A program made the translations under genes and the position numbers. 64,000 nucleotides of DNA from Psococerastis gibbosa. Lineage: Eukaryota > Arthropoda > Insecta > Psocodea > Psocidae. The stretch covers positions 10,997,419 to 11,061,418 of the forward strand of contig OZ020486.1 of NCBI GenBank assembly GCA_963971405.1, read 5' to 3'. Under the pieces are notes generated by a model. It was not told the DNA's origin, searched no databases, and saw only the letters and a program-made list of their open reading frames with translations. Below, one piece after another: positions 1-11,351 of the stretch (position 1 is the first letter of the stretch; every line of letters begins with the position of its first letter).

Positions 1-350
1 TGTTGTTTCCAACGCCTGCTTGCAGCATTTCTGCTTTAAGCAACCCTGTCAGCCTGGCGGGGGGAGTGAGTCTGTTTGTTAACTTGAGGCACCCTTAGGG
101 CAGACTCTTTCACCTCGGGGAAAAGGGAGTTGACTGACAGGGTGGACCTCCTGATTATAGTGGAGTCCGAACCACTTGGGGAACATGGTAAAGTCACACG
201 ATTAAATCGGAGGTGACCAGGACTCGACATGCCCGTAGACTGACTGGCATAGTCTCAGCGCGTTATCATGTCCCATCATGTTCCCCTGCCAACGCTGTAC
301 ACACTACCAAGTTTGCCGCATACTCTGCACTCATGGATTCAACATGGTAA
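1..350 (-). repeat. Dispersed repeat R, longest copy
   Basis: The block around 140-235, with GTGGTTCGGACTCC read on the minus strand, recurs at 8385-8515 and 61369-61500. Its left edge (1-60) recurs at 57749-57813. Family not recognised. Confidence 0.6.
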
Positions 351-359
351 GGGCGTTGG

Positions 360-690
360 CAAAACATTTAATATGATCTGTAGTATGGATTACAAATAAA
401 ATGTAGCAATGAGACTTCCTTAGATTTTTTAATTCTATATTACTGTCCATCCCAAATTCGGTTGTTGGATCCCATCTTACCTATTGTTCCATATTAAAGG
501 CTTATGGGTCAATGGGTCCCGATTTTGAATAAAATCTAGCCTTTTGATCTTGTTAGATTTTCATATCGTTTCTGTATTTGATTACGAAATAGAGTAACTG
601 CTGAATCATACGTCCATAGTCACGGCTCACTACATTTTGCTGATGAAAGGTTTGTCTACGTAGGATCGGATGTTGTGATCATGATCTGCA
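360..690. other. AT-rich spacer
   Basis: No frame, repeat partner or RNA gene recognised. Confidence 0.5.
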
Positions 691-699
691 AAACATATG

Positions 700-862
700 A
701 TTCCAAAAAGTGGGAGGGGGGGCAAGGCCGAGCCCAGAGGGGGACCCAGGGGGTCCGGACTCCTCTCGAAATATTTGCAGCTGTTCTGGCTACGGCCTTG
801 GGAGAGGGGGGAGGGCGAGCTGGTGGCGCCAAAAAGTTAAATCCGGCCCTGAGCCAGAAAAA
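700..862. repeat. G-rich MITE-like fragment
   Basis: G-rich stretch with GGTCCGGACTCC and CTACGGCCTTGG, the same vocabulary as the inverted-repeat elements at 3112, 3520 and 52121. The 67-codon frame here is accidental. Confidence 0.4.
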
Positions 863-1390
863 TGATACAGTTCTATGAGCACCGTTGCTGGTTTTCTTAT
901 TTATGTGCGTATATGTGGCAGTTTATGTTGTAAACATTCCAATTCAGTTTTAATTAGTCTATGATGTTTAACTCGGCCAGAAAATTTTTGCATAGCAGTT
1001 AACACGTAAAATGCTGTTAGAAAGTAAATCCGGTATACCCATGGATTGCTTTCTAATTGAATAAAAATTCTAGAATTATGTGTTGGGAAAACGCGTTGTT
1101 TTACCTGTAGTTGAAGAATTATAATCGTAAATTATTCACGAGGAAACATGCAGTACCTAGATATTCAGGTACAAGAAGATAGATCATTGCGCTAATGTAA
1201 TTAATTACAAAGTTTTTAAAAGACACACGATTTATGTACAGTTTTCGGTAAGTTTACGTTGTAATTCAAGGAGCACAGGAAGCACTATGAAGCACAATTT
1301 GATTTTTAATTTTAATTTTATTATTATTTTAGGCGAAACAAAGTATACATTGTAATTGTCAGATCCTTTTGTAACAACAGTTTACGTCAG

Positions 1391-1525
1391 GTCCCAGGGT
1401 ATAAGACGCGGGAAATAAAAGGTGACGCGGCACCCACACCTGCAACGTTTTCGACTATTAACAGGGTGTGCAGAGAAGCCAATAGCTGCCCAAGCATTGA
1501 CTTCTTTGCACACTCTGAAATACAT
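1391..1525 (+). CDS. Weak candidate internal exon
   Basis: CAG at 1388-1390 and GTAAGG at 1526 frame 45 open codons with higher GC than the flanks: VPGYKTREIKGDAAP, TPATFSTINRVC, SCPSIDFFAHSEIH. I do not recognise the peptide and see no neighbouring exon. It could also be an old repeat fragment. Confidence 0.2.
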
Positions 1526-1683
1526 GTAAGGGAAAACTTTTTTGATTAATTTTCTTCTCTGTACCTACATTTCTGATCAAGTAATCACTGTATCTATATA
1601 ATCAATTCACACTTTTATTTTGTACTTTGTAATTGGGGGCTACCCCGCATTTGTACAATATATATATTTCTATTTCTATTTCT

Positions 1684-1985
1684 AACACGAGGCAAAGAGG
1701 AGACCTTGTAAAGGCCAGCACCACGCACAGGCAAGTGTGAGCGACTGGATCCTATACAGCAACAAAAAACTCACAAGTGAACTGAGAGCAGCGAGAAATG
1801 CTATTAACTTCCCTAAATTGCTTAGAGACCATCTCTTAGGGAAAGCTTTCTACACAATGTCAATGACAGAACTAGGTAGTAGGTACCTGATTTCGACGGT
1901 ATTTTTTTGATGATTTGAGGATTTTACTTTATAATTTCATGTTGATTACATTATTTAACAGATATATATGTAGATACAGTATATA
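1684..1985 (+). mobile_element. LINE 3' end, fragment
   Basis: A frame with SELRAARNAINFPKLLRDHL resembles the extreme C-terminus of CR1/Jockey-type reverse transcriptase ORFs. A second copy lies at 56145-56480 in the same orientation. The 5' part is absent and the reading frame is interrupted. Confidence 0.5.
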
Positions 1986-2123
1986 TTTTTGTTTGTAAAT
2001 GTAAGTAGCAGGCTACATATTTACTCGAATTTGATTAAATTACTGCACTGTGGGCCAGTATTGTTATTATGAAATTAATGTTTACTGCCGTATGATCTAT
2101 CGTAGTACCTAGTATATGCACTA

Positions 2124-2340
2124 TAGGTAAGCTACGCTGAGCTGAGCCATACGTTACAGCAGAAAAAACACGGTAGGTTGACTGAAGCAGACTGTTTTAT
2201 GCGAACAACAGTTATCTTACAAATGATATGTATGCGATGCGAGCTTTCATATTTGGATCATTTGTATGATATTTTGATGTAAGATGTAAGATTAAACGCT
2301 TACCACTTGCACAGTCTCAACTAGTCAACGCAGCGTAGTT
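2124..2340. repeat. Foldback MITE family B, copy 1
   Basis: Inverted arms of about 75 bp: AAGCTACGCTGAG and GTAGGTTGACTGA on the left, their counterparts CAGTCTCAACTAG and CGCAGCGTAG on the right. Other copies: 19276-19780, 49364-49592 and a half at 46164-46232. Confidence 0.65.
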
Positions 2341-2469
2341 TTATTTTTTATTCATCTACCAGAACAGAGGAATATTCCACAAAATGCGGTACGATAGGAA
2401 AATTGCAGTCGTAGTAAATCTTGCTCTGGTTAAGCAAGAAGATAATTCATATCTTGACTTTCATGACGT

Positions 2470-2695
2470 AAATAAATAAATAAATAAATAAGGACTTTTC
2501 ATTGTTTCTATTACTAAGCCAACCTAGCGGAGTTAGGGTTAAAAGCCCTCTCTTACACTCAACAAGGAAAGCCCGGGACCGCCTGCTTTACATGCCCTCC
2601 GAAGCATGGCCAGAAAATGTAGCCAGTGTGGGACTCGAACCAACAACCTTTCGGGTGAAAGTCAGAGTCCGTACCACTACGCTACATGTCCTGAC
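2470..2695 (-). mobile_element. tRNA-derived SINE family S, copy 1
   Basis: Read on the minus strand: tRNA-like head with A box TAGCGTAGTGG and B box GGTTCGAGTCC, body with GGAGGGCATGTAAAGCAGGC, then an (ATTT)n tail seen here as (AAAT)n at the left. Near full length. The 162-codon frame over it is accidental. Confidence 0.85.
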
Positions 2696-2699
2696 GTAT

Positions 2700-3110
2700 A
2701 GGTATATTGTGTGGAATGGTACACAAGAAAACTACCTTGATCTTACTTACAGGGGCAGTCTGCAACGGTTCCTGGATTCCTCAAGTTCATTACAACATAA
2801 TCTATTCTTGAAAAGTCACTTGGGGCTCAAATGCACAACTGAACTCTATCAGCCTACGAAAGCGTCTTGCAATTCTGACGTACTGTATCTGATCTGGATT
2901 AAAGGTGGTACGTGCCTAGCGTGCCTAGGAATAGCTTTTGCCTTCTTTGCATGCAAAAATCTTTGTAAGACAGTTGACTGCAGATTATGAACAACCTGTG
3001 GATTTCATTCAGGGAGGAATTATAAGTCGAAACAGACGAGAGTACGTTGGAAAATAAGTGATTGTAATGGTTGGGCCACGCTCACATAATGGGCGTTCAT
3101 AGGTTCCGTT
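2700..3110. other. Unassigned sequence after SINE S copy 1
   Basis: An open frame continues out of the SINE but changes character at the SINE end; no support as a gene. Confidence 0.4.
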
Positions 3111-3111
3111 G

Positions 3112-3312
3112 AAGGCGGACAGCAAGAGCGGATTTTAGGGGGGGGGGGGTCAGAGGGTCCGGACCCCCCAAATAAATTAACTTAAACTAGATAACAATGG
3201 GTTTAAATACAGTGGGAATTAAAATAATTAACTTTTTTAATGTTATAATCCACTGAACCTGACCGCTGACCCCCCCCCCCCTAAATTGGAGGCAAAATCC
3301 GCCCTTGGCCTG
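3112..3312. repeat. Inverted-repeat MITE with G and C runs, copy I1
   Basis: GAGCGGATTTTAG plus a run of G at the left mirrors a run of C plus GGCAAAATCCGCCCTTGG at the right. The hAT-like style is inferred. Confidence 0.5.
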
Positions 3313-3517
3313 ACAAAAGACAAACCAGAGGGGAGAAGACAAATAGACACTCAGAACGATTCTGGAGAAAAGAAAGAAAATGGAACGAATAGATAAGAGA
3401 TAAGAAAAGAGGCTTTGCACGCTGGTAGCCGATCGAGTGAAGGAGTTTAAGAAGTGGGTCAGAGGCGGCCATTAATTCACGCTTCAATCGGCGCAAAAGG
3501 GAAGAAGTAGAACATGG

Positions 3518-3692
3518 TCGTGCCCAGGGGGGTGGTTCATGGGGTCCAGACCCTCCCCCCCCCCCCGAAATAAATTTTTGTATGTAAACGTATATGGCTT
3601 GAAGAATTTATCCATTAATTCATTAATAAATTACGTAAAAACTTTTTTTGGATCCCCCCCCCCCCCGGAATCAAAACCTTGGCACGGTCTTG
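3518..3692. repeat. Inverted-repeat MITE with C runs, copy I2
   Basis: The left end GTCGTGCCCAGG is mirrored by CCTTGGCACGGTC at the right. Two long C runs lie inside. Confidence 0.5.
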
Positions 3693-3999
3693 AAGTAGCA
3701 GAATGAATAATTCTTGGAAGCAGATGCAGTTGGCGTAGTAAATGGCCCAGAAGTGCAAAAGCTATGTAGATGTAAATAGCAAAGGCGTTAAAAGGCAATG
3801 TAAAAATTAACTAGATTTTATTAATTATTAATATAATAATAATTAGATATTTAGATGTAGGCTAAATCAATGAACAGTTTATATTTTAAATTTCCCCATG
3901 CCAAAAACTGTTATTGCATTTAATAACACAAATACTCGTGTACATACTTTTACTCGTTAAAGAAAACGTTAGGCTACTACCAAAATCAAATCAAAACAG

Positions 4000-4050
4000 C
4001 TCGGCAAGGCATAGATCGTGGATTCGAATCTCGCCAAGTACCGATTTTTA
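4000..4050 (+). repeat. tRNA-like element T, 3' fragment
   Basis: GGCATAGATCGTGGATTCG and TCTCGCCAAG match the T-arm half of the tRNA-like sequence at 20239-20310, followed by a short T run. Confidence 0.5.
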
Positions 4051-4321
4051 GATCCTCTACTATCGCGGGCATCATTATTATTACTATCGTCGTAACTTGG
4101 TTACTGACATTTATAATAATATAAGTTTTACGAGTATCTATGACTTCCAGCGCTCCATTAAAATTACTTGGCAGTATAACTGAGTCGGCACTATGAACAG
4201 GAGGAAATGTTCATCCGCAGGTCATTAAATTTTCAACGGTTGCACATACGTCAAACTGTATAATCTGACATTTTTACATGCCGGCACATTCCATGGGACC
4301 ACGCATAAAGGTACTGGTGAG

Positions 4322-4493
4322 CAGAGGCGTAAAGTTCTAGAATGATGGCGGGGACAAAACTAAGTAGACCATTGACGTCATCAGGCAGGATAAGGAAAAA
4401 TTGAAAATATAAGAGCAAAATAGTAGGGTTTTACGCATTTTAATAGTAGTAAAGTATAGCTGAATATTTTACAAAGCTAACAAAGGAATGCTT
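4322..4493 (+). repeat. hAT-like MITE H, cut by a LINE
   Basis: It starts CAGAGGCGTAAAG, an end type shared with 15284-15590, and runs through GTTTTACGCATTTTAATAG. It stops where the LINE tail (TTAG)n begins at 4497, so the LINE probably landed in it. Confidence 0.55.
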
Positions 4494-4496
4494 ACA

Positions 4497-4800
4497 TTAG
4501 TTAGTTAGTTAGTTAGTTTACGTGTCCGGGCCATCAGGACACGTTCCGCCAGAAAATTGCGGCCTGGATGGCCTTGTCAGTTCCCTGGTCCAAGTCCCCT
4601 TGCGTGATAGGGCAGCTCATCCTTGGACAGATCAGAAGATGCCGATCGTCCTGCAGGGCTCCGCAGTCGCACATGGGGTTATCAGAAAGTCCCCAATGCT
4701 TACATTCATGTTGCTGCAAAGGGTCCCATGAACCAGGTCTTACAATTCTCGAGGCTGCCCCTGCTGGTGAGAGATCAAAAGTGCGGAAGGAAACGGTGGT
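4497..4800 (-). mobile_element. LINE 3' end with (CTAA)n tail
   Basis: On the minus strand CKHWGLSDNPMCDCGA and DDRHLLICP form the Cys-His region that closes many R1/Jockey/I-type LINE ORFs. The stop is followed by five CTAA units. Strongly 5' truncated. Confidence 0.7.
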
Positions 4801-4804
4801 AGGA

Positions 4805-6435
4805 TTAGTAAAAATTTACTGGCGGTCCAGTTCACTATGGTATCTTGAAGCTGAGTTGAATAAAATATTAAAACATCAAAGATTAGGGAAAAATCAGAAA
4901 TTTTTAAACAAACACTATTCTTCCCTTGACAGCAATAAATAATAACGTGGTACCAACATTGGCTTTACTGCCAATATTCCAACAAAGGTATTTCATCTGT
5001 GTGTGCCCTATACTATTAAGTAAACTTTTAATTAATAATAATAAAATCAGATTACTTTCTAGTGTCTTCTTTTGCCAGCTGACTGTCTGTTTATACCTGC
5101 GAAGACACGTCGTCCGAATCGGGGGCAATCCAGTACACTACTATAGGCCTACTATACTAAAATTAAAGCTTTATATTTTTTAACTCCAAACATTCCGATG
5201 TGGAAGGCAATATCTTTTACTTTCTGATTACCAGACCAATTTCTGACAGTATCTACTGTCAGAAATCAGTTCTCACGGATGCTATGGGTAGTTGTACGTT
5301 TTTCTGATGCAATATGGAGGTCTTTGCCCCTCATTTGGCGGGAGAGTGCTCCGGACACTTTCACTGGCCCGGACATGCGCATATTGCCCCGCCAACCTGT
5401 CTGATGCCACACGCACATGGACGGTCAGCACGACGGACTGTCCGCCAAGTCACCCAATCCGCTTGTCCGCTGGTCCAATATTTCAGAAGTGCGAGAACAT
5501 TGAGGTATTTTCTGATTATTCAATCAATATAGAATACGCCTTTCCAAACAAGACGAAAAATGTAAGCATCATATTTATCAATACACTGGAAACATTAGAA
5601 GGCAGGTGCTTACATACGGTTTGTGTTGCCACATTTTGGTTAGAGCAAGCGGACTTCTGGATAGGCATCCGGAGCGCAGTAACTCAACAATTCCGTACAT
5701 TACACTAGGCTATATATAATATATCAAAGTTTGATGAACCTTTCTTTTAATATACGTCATTTGATTGATATGGTTTAATATAATCTATATATCAAATGCT
5801 TAGTGGCGTTTTTATATATAAAGTAGAAGTATTAAGTATAATAAAGTAATATATATCTAGTTTTAGTTTAGTTTTAGTTTTAGCTCTAGTCTAAATTAGG
5901 TGCACACATACTGTATATATATTATTTAAGTTATTAGTATTAATGAAACACTTTAGGATACTTTATTTTATTATATTCTCACTTTGTATGTAGTATTAAA
6001 AAACGCAATACACATTTATTTATTTATTTCCTGTGAAATTTGACTTTTAAGAACAAAAGAACAGGTGGTGGTACCCTAGGTGACAGTTTTAAAAATTCTG
6101 TTAATTTTGAAGGTTGCAATCTCTATAGGGCCTCATCATGAACTTGACAATGTATATTCTTTTTAAGAAAGTAAGGAAGGCAGTGGGTTGACAAGTTGAG
6201 TGTGTACAATGCAATTAGGACTCTTACACATGCAAACATATCTATAGGATAAAGCTTTACGGAGTAACGATAAGCAAATATCTATTCGACAACGACGCCA
6301 TCAACGATACTTTCTCGCTTTAAAATGAAAGAAGAAATTATACTGGGAAAGTAGCCCAATTTGTTTTATTTGCGGTTTGATATTGTAGCGTTGTATGTTA
6401 TTTAGAATAGCCTACCTTCCATGGAGTTGATTCGA
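4805..6435. other. Unassigned, with a GC-rich island at 5310-5480
   Basis: The island carries two overlapping frames and no splice logic. The rest is AT-rich with TAGTTTTAGTTTTAGTTTTAG near 5857. Confidence 0.4.
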
Positions 6436-6684
6436 TGGACAAATCTTTAGGGTGGGGATATGGGGTTGCAGAAGGATACTTCAGATCATTTGGAGGGACC
6501 ACTGATGAATGAAATAGTGCTAGAGGCTATGGGAGAAGAGGGACAGCTGCTGCCTTATATAAATAGTAGAATTGCGAAGTGGGTAGGACATATATTAACA
6601 CGAAAATCTGGTACACGCCATCAAGTCTATAATTGAGGGCACAGTGGAAGGAACCAATGGGAGAGGGCGGCCGAAGAAGGAACT

Positions 6685-6937
6685 AACCGAAATTAGAGGA
6701 TATGGAAAAAACTGGGCTTGGCGGGATTTGAACCCACGATCACGATGTCGGGGCTTGTGGTCCAGCGGTTAAGACGACGCCCCGGTTAGGCCTAGATCGT
6801 GGGTTCGAATCCCACCAAGCCCAGTTTTTTCCATATCCTCCAATTTCGGTTATAACGAGGAGGTTACCTCTTAAACCAAAGTTAATTTAATGTCAGTGTT
6901 ATACTGTATATACCATATAATACTGCAATGTATTGAT
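6685..6937 (+). mobile_element. Palindromic tRNA-bearing element T1
   Basis: It is flanked by a 9-bp direct repeat GAAGGAACT (6676-6684 and 6938-6946). Inside, a minus-strand half copy of the tRNA-like sequence faces the plus-strand copy at 6751-6822, so the element folds back on itself. The right end carries AACGAGGAGGTTACCTC and AATGTCAGTGTTATAC. Confidence 0.75.
6751..6822 (+). tRNA. tRNA-like cloverleaf inside T1
   Basis: 72 nt. The acceptor arms GGGCTTG and CAAGCCC pair fully, the T arm GTGGG-TTCGAAT-CCCAC pairs fully, and A box (TGGTCCAGCGG) and B box (GGTTCGAATCC) are intact. The anticodon stem has one mismatch. Six T at 6825-6830 would stop Pol III. Because it is a part of a repeat, a SINE head is more likely than a working tRNA. 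Confidence 0.45.
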
Positions 6938-7189
6938 GAAGGAACTCATAGATCGCATGAAGGAGGAAGCAGCATTACGGCGATTAGGGATTAGTGTAAC
7001 ACTGAGGTTTATATAATACCGCGGGTTTATTTTTTAATATCGCATTAGTAGGGTGTCACGTGACGGTGTTAAAATTAACACGAGAAATAAAAATAATTCA
7101 TTCAATCGCCCCCCAATCACTCACTCAAATATAGTTCCAACATTCGATCCACTAATATGGGTCTAATGACTTATATTTGAACTTGGTTA

Positions 7190-7385
7190 TGTCATGCTTT
7201 CGCCTGTTTCAGTGCTTGTCTCAGCTTGTCTATTATCACTTGTAGTCGGTGTAAGTTGACATTGAGAATGTTTACCAGTTTGCTAATGACCAAAATTTCA
7301 TATGGGAACCATACAAATAATGTCCGAAATCCATGGGGTCATTGGCATTTGACAAAGGGCCCATGGGCCAATATAAGTAGACCTA
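7190..7385 (-). repeat. Dispersed repeat G, copy 1
   Basis: On the minus strand CCCCATGGATTTCGGACATT and GACAAGCTGAGACAAGC are shared with 22840-23025, 31310-31480, 31715-31880 and 56725-56870. Confidence 0.6.
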
Positions 7386-7389
7386 GGTC

Positions 7390-8315
7390 TACGAAATATC
7401 CTTCAAGACATTACATTATTATCAATATGGGTTTAAGAAAAATCGAAAAAGGTGTAATACTTAAATTCAGATTCAAATCGTATATTTATTATATATTTTA
7501 TCGTAATTTAGTAAACATTCCATAATATATTTCATCGATCGAGTAAATATTAGATCGGATAAATATTGGAGTGTGTAATCAGGGAACTATTTGGCAGACT
7601 GAGATATTAACGCGGCTAGTCTTAAGATTAATAAAAGGACAATTACGCAGCTAACCAGTCTTTGTAGTATAGTTTCCTTCTACAACGAGCTAACAACCGT
7701 AGCGGCGACCAAAATGTAAACAAAAGAGACAAAACATTCCCCAACCAAATCACGGTCAGCCAGAACCGTGGCACACAATTGGTACGATTACCATGGAAGT
7801 GCTATGACGAAACATAGAGCAAATGTAATAGCAAAACAAAAGCAAACTGAAAGGAGGAGTGTCGTAACCGGTGATCTAGGATGTCCTTCCGGAAGCGGTC
7901 ATAGGTACCGCTGCATCCGGTTGGGGTCCGAAAGGTTTCTCTGGCGTGGAAGAAAGTCCAAAGCCACCCGGAGGAGGTGGGCTCTTTATTGAAAGTGAGA
8001 GCTCTGGACCTGGTGAAAGTACCTTACAGCCTTGGATGAATGATCGTATAGTTAGTACCTTCAGGTTTACACTCGTATGTGTACCTTAGAGATTCTCCAA
8101 AGAGAGATTGGGCTATTTCTGACTCTGGCTCCAATTAGAGTTTCTTCGTTAACTTATTGCACAGATGATATGACAGAGTTGTCCAAGTTCTTCTCTATAG
8201 GGTTGATATTTATTTAGCGACTGGTTCTCATAAAACTTATAAGAAATACTTTTCAAATCGTATCTAAATTTCATATCCTACGTAGGTACTATGTTTGTAC
8301 TTTACTACATGCAAT
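7390..8315. other. Unassigned, with a GC-rich frame at 7768-7992
   Basis: A 74-codon plus frame starting MAHNWYDYHGSAMTKHRA is open but unrecognised; likely an old repeat. Confidence 0.35.
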
Positions 8316-8319
8316 GCCG

Positions 8320-8550
8320 GCCGCCTTACCAAGTTGAACCCAGCGGACCAGAGCAGGTTCAAAGATGCAGATAACTTAGTAGTGTGCACAGTGCCGGTAG
8401 GGAAGCATGGTAGGACTTGTCCTGGTCACCTCCGAACTAATCGTGTGACTTCACTGTGTTTCCCAAGTGGTTCGGAATCCACTATAATCAGGAGGTCCAC
8501 TGTCCTATGGGCCCACACCGTGGCCTGCGACTGTGTCCAACCATGCTACT
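8320..8550 (+). repeat. Dispersed repeat R, copy 2
   Basis: GGACTTGTCCTGGTCACC and AGTGGTTCGGAATCCAC are almost identical to the minus strand of 61369-61500. Confidence 0.6.
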
Positions 8551-8624
8551 ACTAGGGCTCTACATAGGAGAGATGGGGCATTTGAGTTTGCCAATCCAAT
8601 GGAATCCCGCAAATACCTAGTAAA

Positions 8625-8740
8625 TGAAATAAAATAGTTTTGTCAAGTAAAACAGTTTTAGTATATATTATTTTATTACTATTTTTAAATAAAAATGTCA
8701 CTATACTTGACAAAGTTTTTTTTATTTATTTTACTATGAC
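8625..8740. repeat. AT-rich palindrome
   Basis: AAATAGTTTTGTCAAGTA on the left is mirrored by TACTTGACAAAGTTTT on the right, with about 50 bp between. Probably a foldback MITE; no second copy seen. Confidence 0.45.
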
Positions 8741-9451
8741 GAAGTATTACAAAGTGAATGTGGAAAATATAACTGAAATACTGCATACTACTGTCAGGCT
8801 AAAGGGTACTTAAGGGTGTTTAAGCTGAAATTACGCCACTACTTAAAGAAACTCAAAAGCCAGGGGTGGGATATTTGAAATATGTACCAAAACCTATTGT
8901 ACATTTGGGGCATTTGAATTTAGTAACTACTTATCAAATTGGGTACCGACAGTACACAATTAGACCAGCCTACTTCGATGTAGGCCAATTTTCGGGTTTA
9001 TTGCCAAGACTATAATTTCCTTTGAAAAATAGAGATGGTGGATGAGTTCCATGCTGGCCGATGGCAAAATAAACTTGATTAGAAAGCTAGTATTATGTAC
9101 AATATTGTATATACAACACTTTAGTAGTAATAAGGTACCAATTAGGTACCATAGGGGGCATTCGAAGTACGATGGAACATTCATTCGAATAGCTGTCAAT
9201 CAGGGGTGCCATGTACGGGGGGGGGGGGGGGTCTTGGTGGCTGAAGCCTCTTCCGACTTATTTTAGTGGGGATGCACTCCCCGACTCAGACCTAGAGACC
9301 ACATTAGAAGTAACGTATTACGAAGAGAAGCATTTTCGTAGCAAGTACTTCATTTTGATTCACTTTCATGGTGCCTTTACCTCTCACGGGGCTGGCGGAA
9401 CAGATTTTTAATTTTCCTGTTTTCCGGTCATGGGCATTTATTGACTTTTAT

Positions 9452-9642
9452 TGTTGTTCTATTACTAAGCCAACTTAGCGGAGTTAGGGCTAAATAGATC
9501 TCTCTTACAATCAACTAGGAAAGCTAGGAAAGCTTTGAAATGTCTCCGAAGAATGGCCAGAAAATGTAGCAAGGGTGGGACTCGAACCAACAACTTTTCG
9601 GGTGAAAGTCGGAGTCTGCACCACTACTTTACGTGTCCTGAC
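9452..9642 (-). mobile_element. SINE S, copy 2
   Basis: It has the same body and tRNA-like head as copy 1, with a short internal change near 9520 and no clear tail repeat. Confidence 0.8.
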
Positions 9643-9719
9643 ATGTCCATCTTCTGGCGACAAAGCAAGGGTCCTGAGGTCCTCCCTCACATATTTCGTT
9701 TCTAGGGACATTCTAGGTC

Positions 9720-9954
9720 CACTGGCGCCACTAGAAATTTTAAGGCGGGGGGGGGGGCCATGGGGGGCATGGCTTCTATCCGGGGGGGCCAATGAAAAAA
9801 CGAAACATTTTTCATTGGGAGTAGGTATACGGTTCAATAATTCTCCAATTTAACAACATGTAAAATATCTGAAAAGTGGGGAGCCACGGAGAGGCCGGAG
9901 AAACTGTTGGGGGGGCCAGGCCCCCTCGGGCACCCCCGTAGCGCCGCCACTGCG
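9720..9954. repeat. hAT-like MITE
   Basis: Ends CACTGGCGCCACTAG and GTAGCGCCGCCACTG are inverted copies. Flanks TCTAGGTC (9712-9719) and GCTAGGTC (9955-9962) match at 7 of 8 bases, the 8-bp target size of hAT elements. G runs lie inside. Confidence 0.65.
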
Positions 9955-9964
9955 GCTAGGTCGC

Positions 9965-10860
9965 CCTAGTGATCTGGCGCCCACAACCGACTATTCACAC
10001 ACACGCTGCAGCAGGTGTTCATCTTCTCTCCTCTTCGTGTGCCCCACCATGTCACTGTAATATATTTTCGTTTCCCAAATCTCTTATAAACAATCATTAG
10101 CATGCAGCACCATCCTCGTAATGATAATTTAGAATTAAGAATAAACAAAAAATAATCTCTATGTAGATGGCATTTCTTGCCGAAAGCCCTCAGGGTTTTA
10201 TATTAACACAAGTGGGTTTCTTAGACAAAGTTAATTTCTTAACGATTATTTGGGTTTTACTATTTCGGGTTGTTATAACATGTTTTTCTAAAACTCAAAG
10301 TTTTTGTTATTTTTTGTTTATTAAAATGAAAAACCACGAAGTCACGAGTAATCTAATTATTTCTAGAATTAAGAAGACAAAACAGATATTTAGTTTTGCA
10401 CTGCATTCCTCCAAGCAATTGCCCACATTGTATGTACCGTACTTTATACGCATGGTATTCCATATTTTGGAGGTTGGCGCCAGTATGATAATATGGTGAA
10501 TCGCCTAAATTTCATGTTCTAATGACTAGTCTAGCCATTGTTACCAATTCGGTGTAGCATGTGAGATGAGGCACAATAAGTGATTCACAAGCTTAAAATC
10601 CACGTTCTTTTCTTTAATACTATTTTTTTTTGTCGTATTATGTTCAATGGGCACCAATTTCCGTCATGACGCCTTCAAATAATAAAGCTGGATCCCCCAC
10701 TGCTCCTGCAGTCCTACACTTTTACCTCTACCACCTAAGCTATTAATTGAACTTACTGTATACTTAACTTACGGATATCATCTTATAGTATAATAGTAAA
10801 ATCTAATATTATTCTTTCCCGAGACATTTCTAACGGTTGTGGCTTCTTCTGAGGTCAAAT
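9965..10860. other. AT-rich spacer
   Basis: Frames here have no coding character. A short poly-T occurs near 10622. Confidence 0.4.
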
Positions 10861-10864
10861 CTCG

Positions 10865-11200
10865 ACGATTCGCTGGAATAATCAGCTGCCAAATAACTTA
10901 AAATGTCTAACTGTTCAAAAATTAAAAAACAATCTAAGGTATTTCTTCATAAGTAATGTATTTTACACCATTGACCAAATAGAAAACAATTTAAAGTTCA
11001 TTGTACTAAAATCCGAGTAGATAGCTGTTGTTCCGCATTGTAATTACATATTTAGTTGAGCTTAGGCCTATAGATGTAATTTGTAAGGCGGCAAAGTTTC
11101 TTTACTGTTTTGTTCTGTTTCTTATGACGCAATTTTACATAAGGTGTTAGTTGTACTCTCACCTTATGTCTTAATAAAGGAATATTTATTTATTTATTTA
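10865..11200 (+). mobile_element. LINE 3' end with (ATTT)n tail
   Basis: IRWNNQLPNNLKCLTVQKLK is the WNxLP block near the end of CR1/L2-like reverse transcriptase ORFs. It is followed by an AT-rich 3' UTR and (ATTT)n, the same tail as SINE S. Confidence 0.5.
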
Positions 11201-11207
11201 TTATTTA

Positions 11208-11320
11208 AGCAACGCTGAATCCTCCATATTATCATCCTTCTGGTTCTGCGCCTTCCCCTTTAAATCTTGGTACAATCGAGCTCACACGTCCTTTTTCAGT
11301 TGGTCCATGAATTCCTAGTC
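11208..11320 (-). mobile_element. LINE C-terminal fragment
   Basis: The minus strand reads EFMDQLKKDV then YQDLKGKAQ, close to the plus-strand copy at 21680-21760. Confidence 0.45.
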
Positions 11321-11351
11321 TATTCTTTTATTTTTATTTTTTTTTTAATGT

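Larger units (their letters stand above)
6440..6985 (+). mobile_element. LINE C-terminal fragment, interrupted
   Basis: KSIIEGTVEGTNGRGRPKKE before and KELIDRMKEEAALRR after the insertion at 6685-6937 are two parts of one LINE ORF end, as also seen at 21560-21800 and 41740-41940. It is truncated upstream. Confidence 0.6.

Noticed and set aside
2640-2700. Working tRNA gene in SINE S
   Set aside because: Only A and B boxes remain; the acceptor arms do not pair and the unit recurs with a SINE body and tail.
2502-2990. 162-codon plus frame
   Set aside because: Its first half is an antisense reading of a SINE; no support for the remainder.
9511-9853. Frames of 92 and 108 codons
   Set aside because: They run across the junction of a SINE and a hAT-like MITE.
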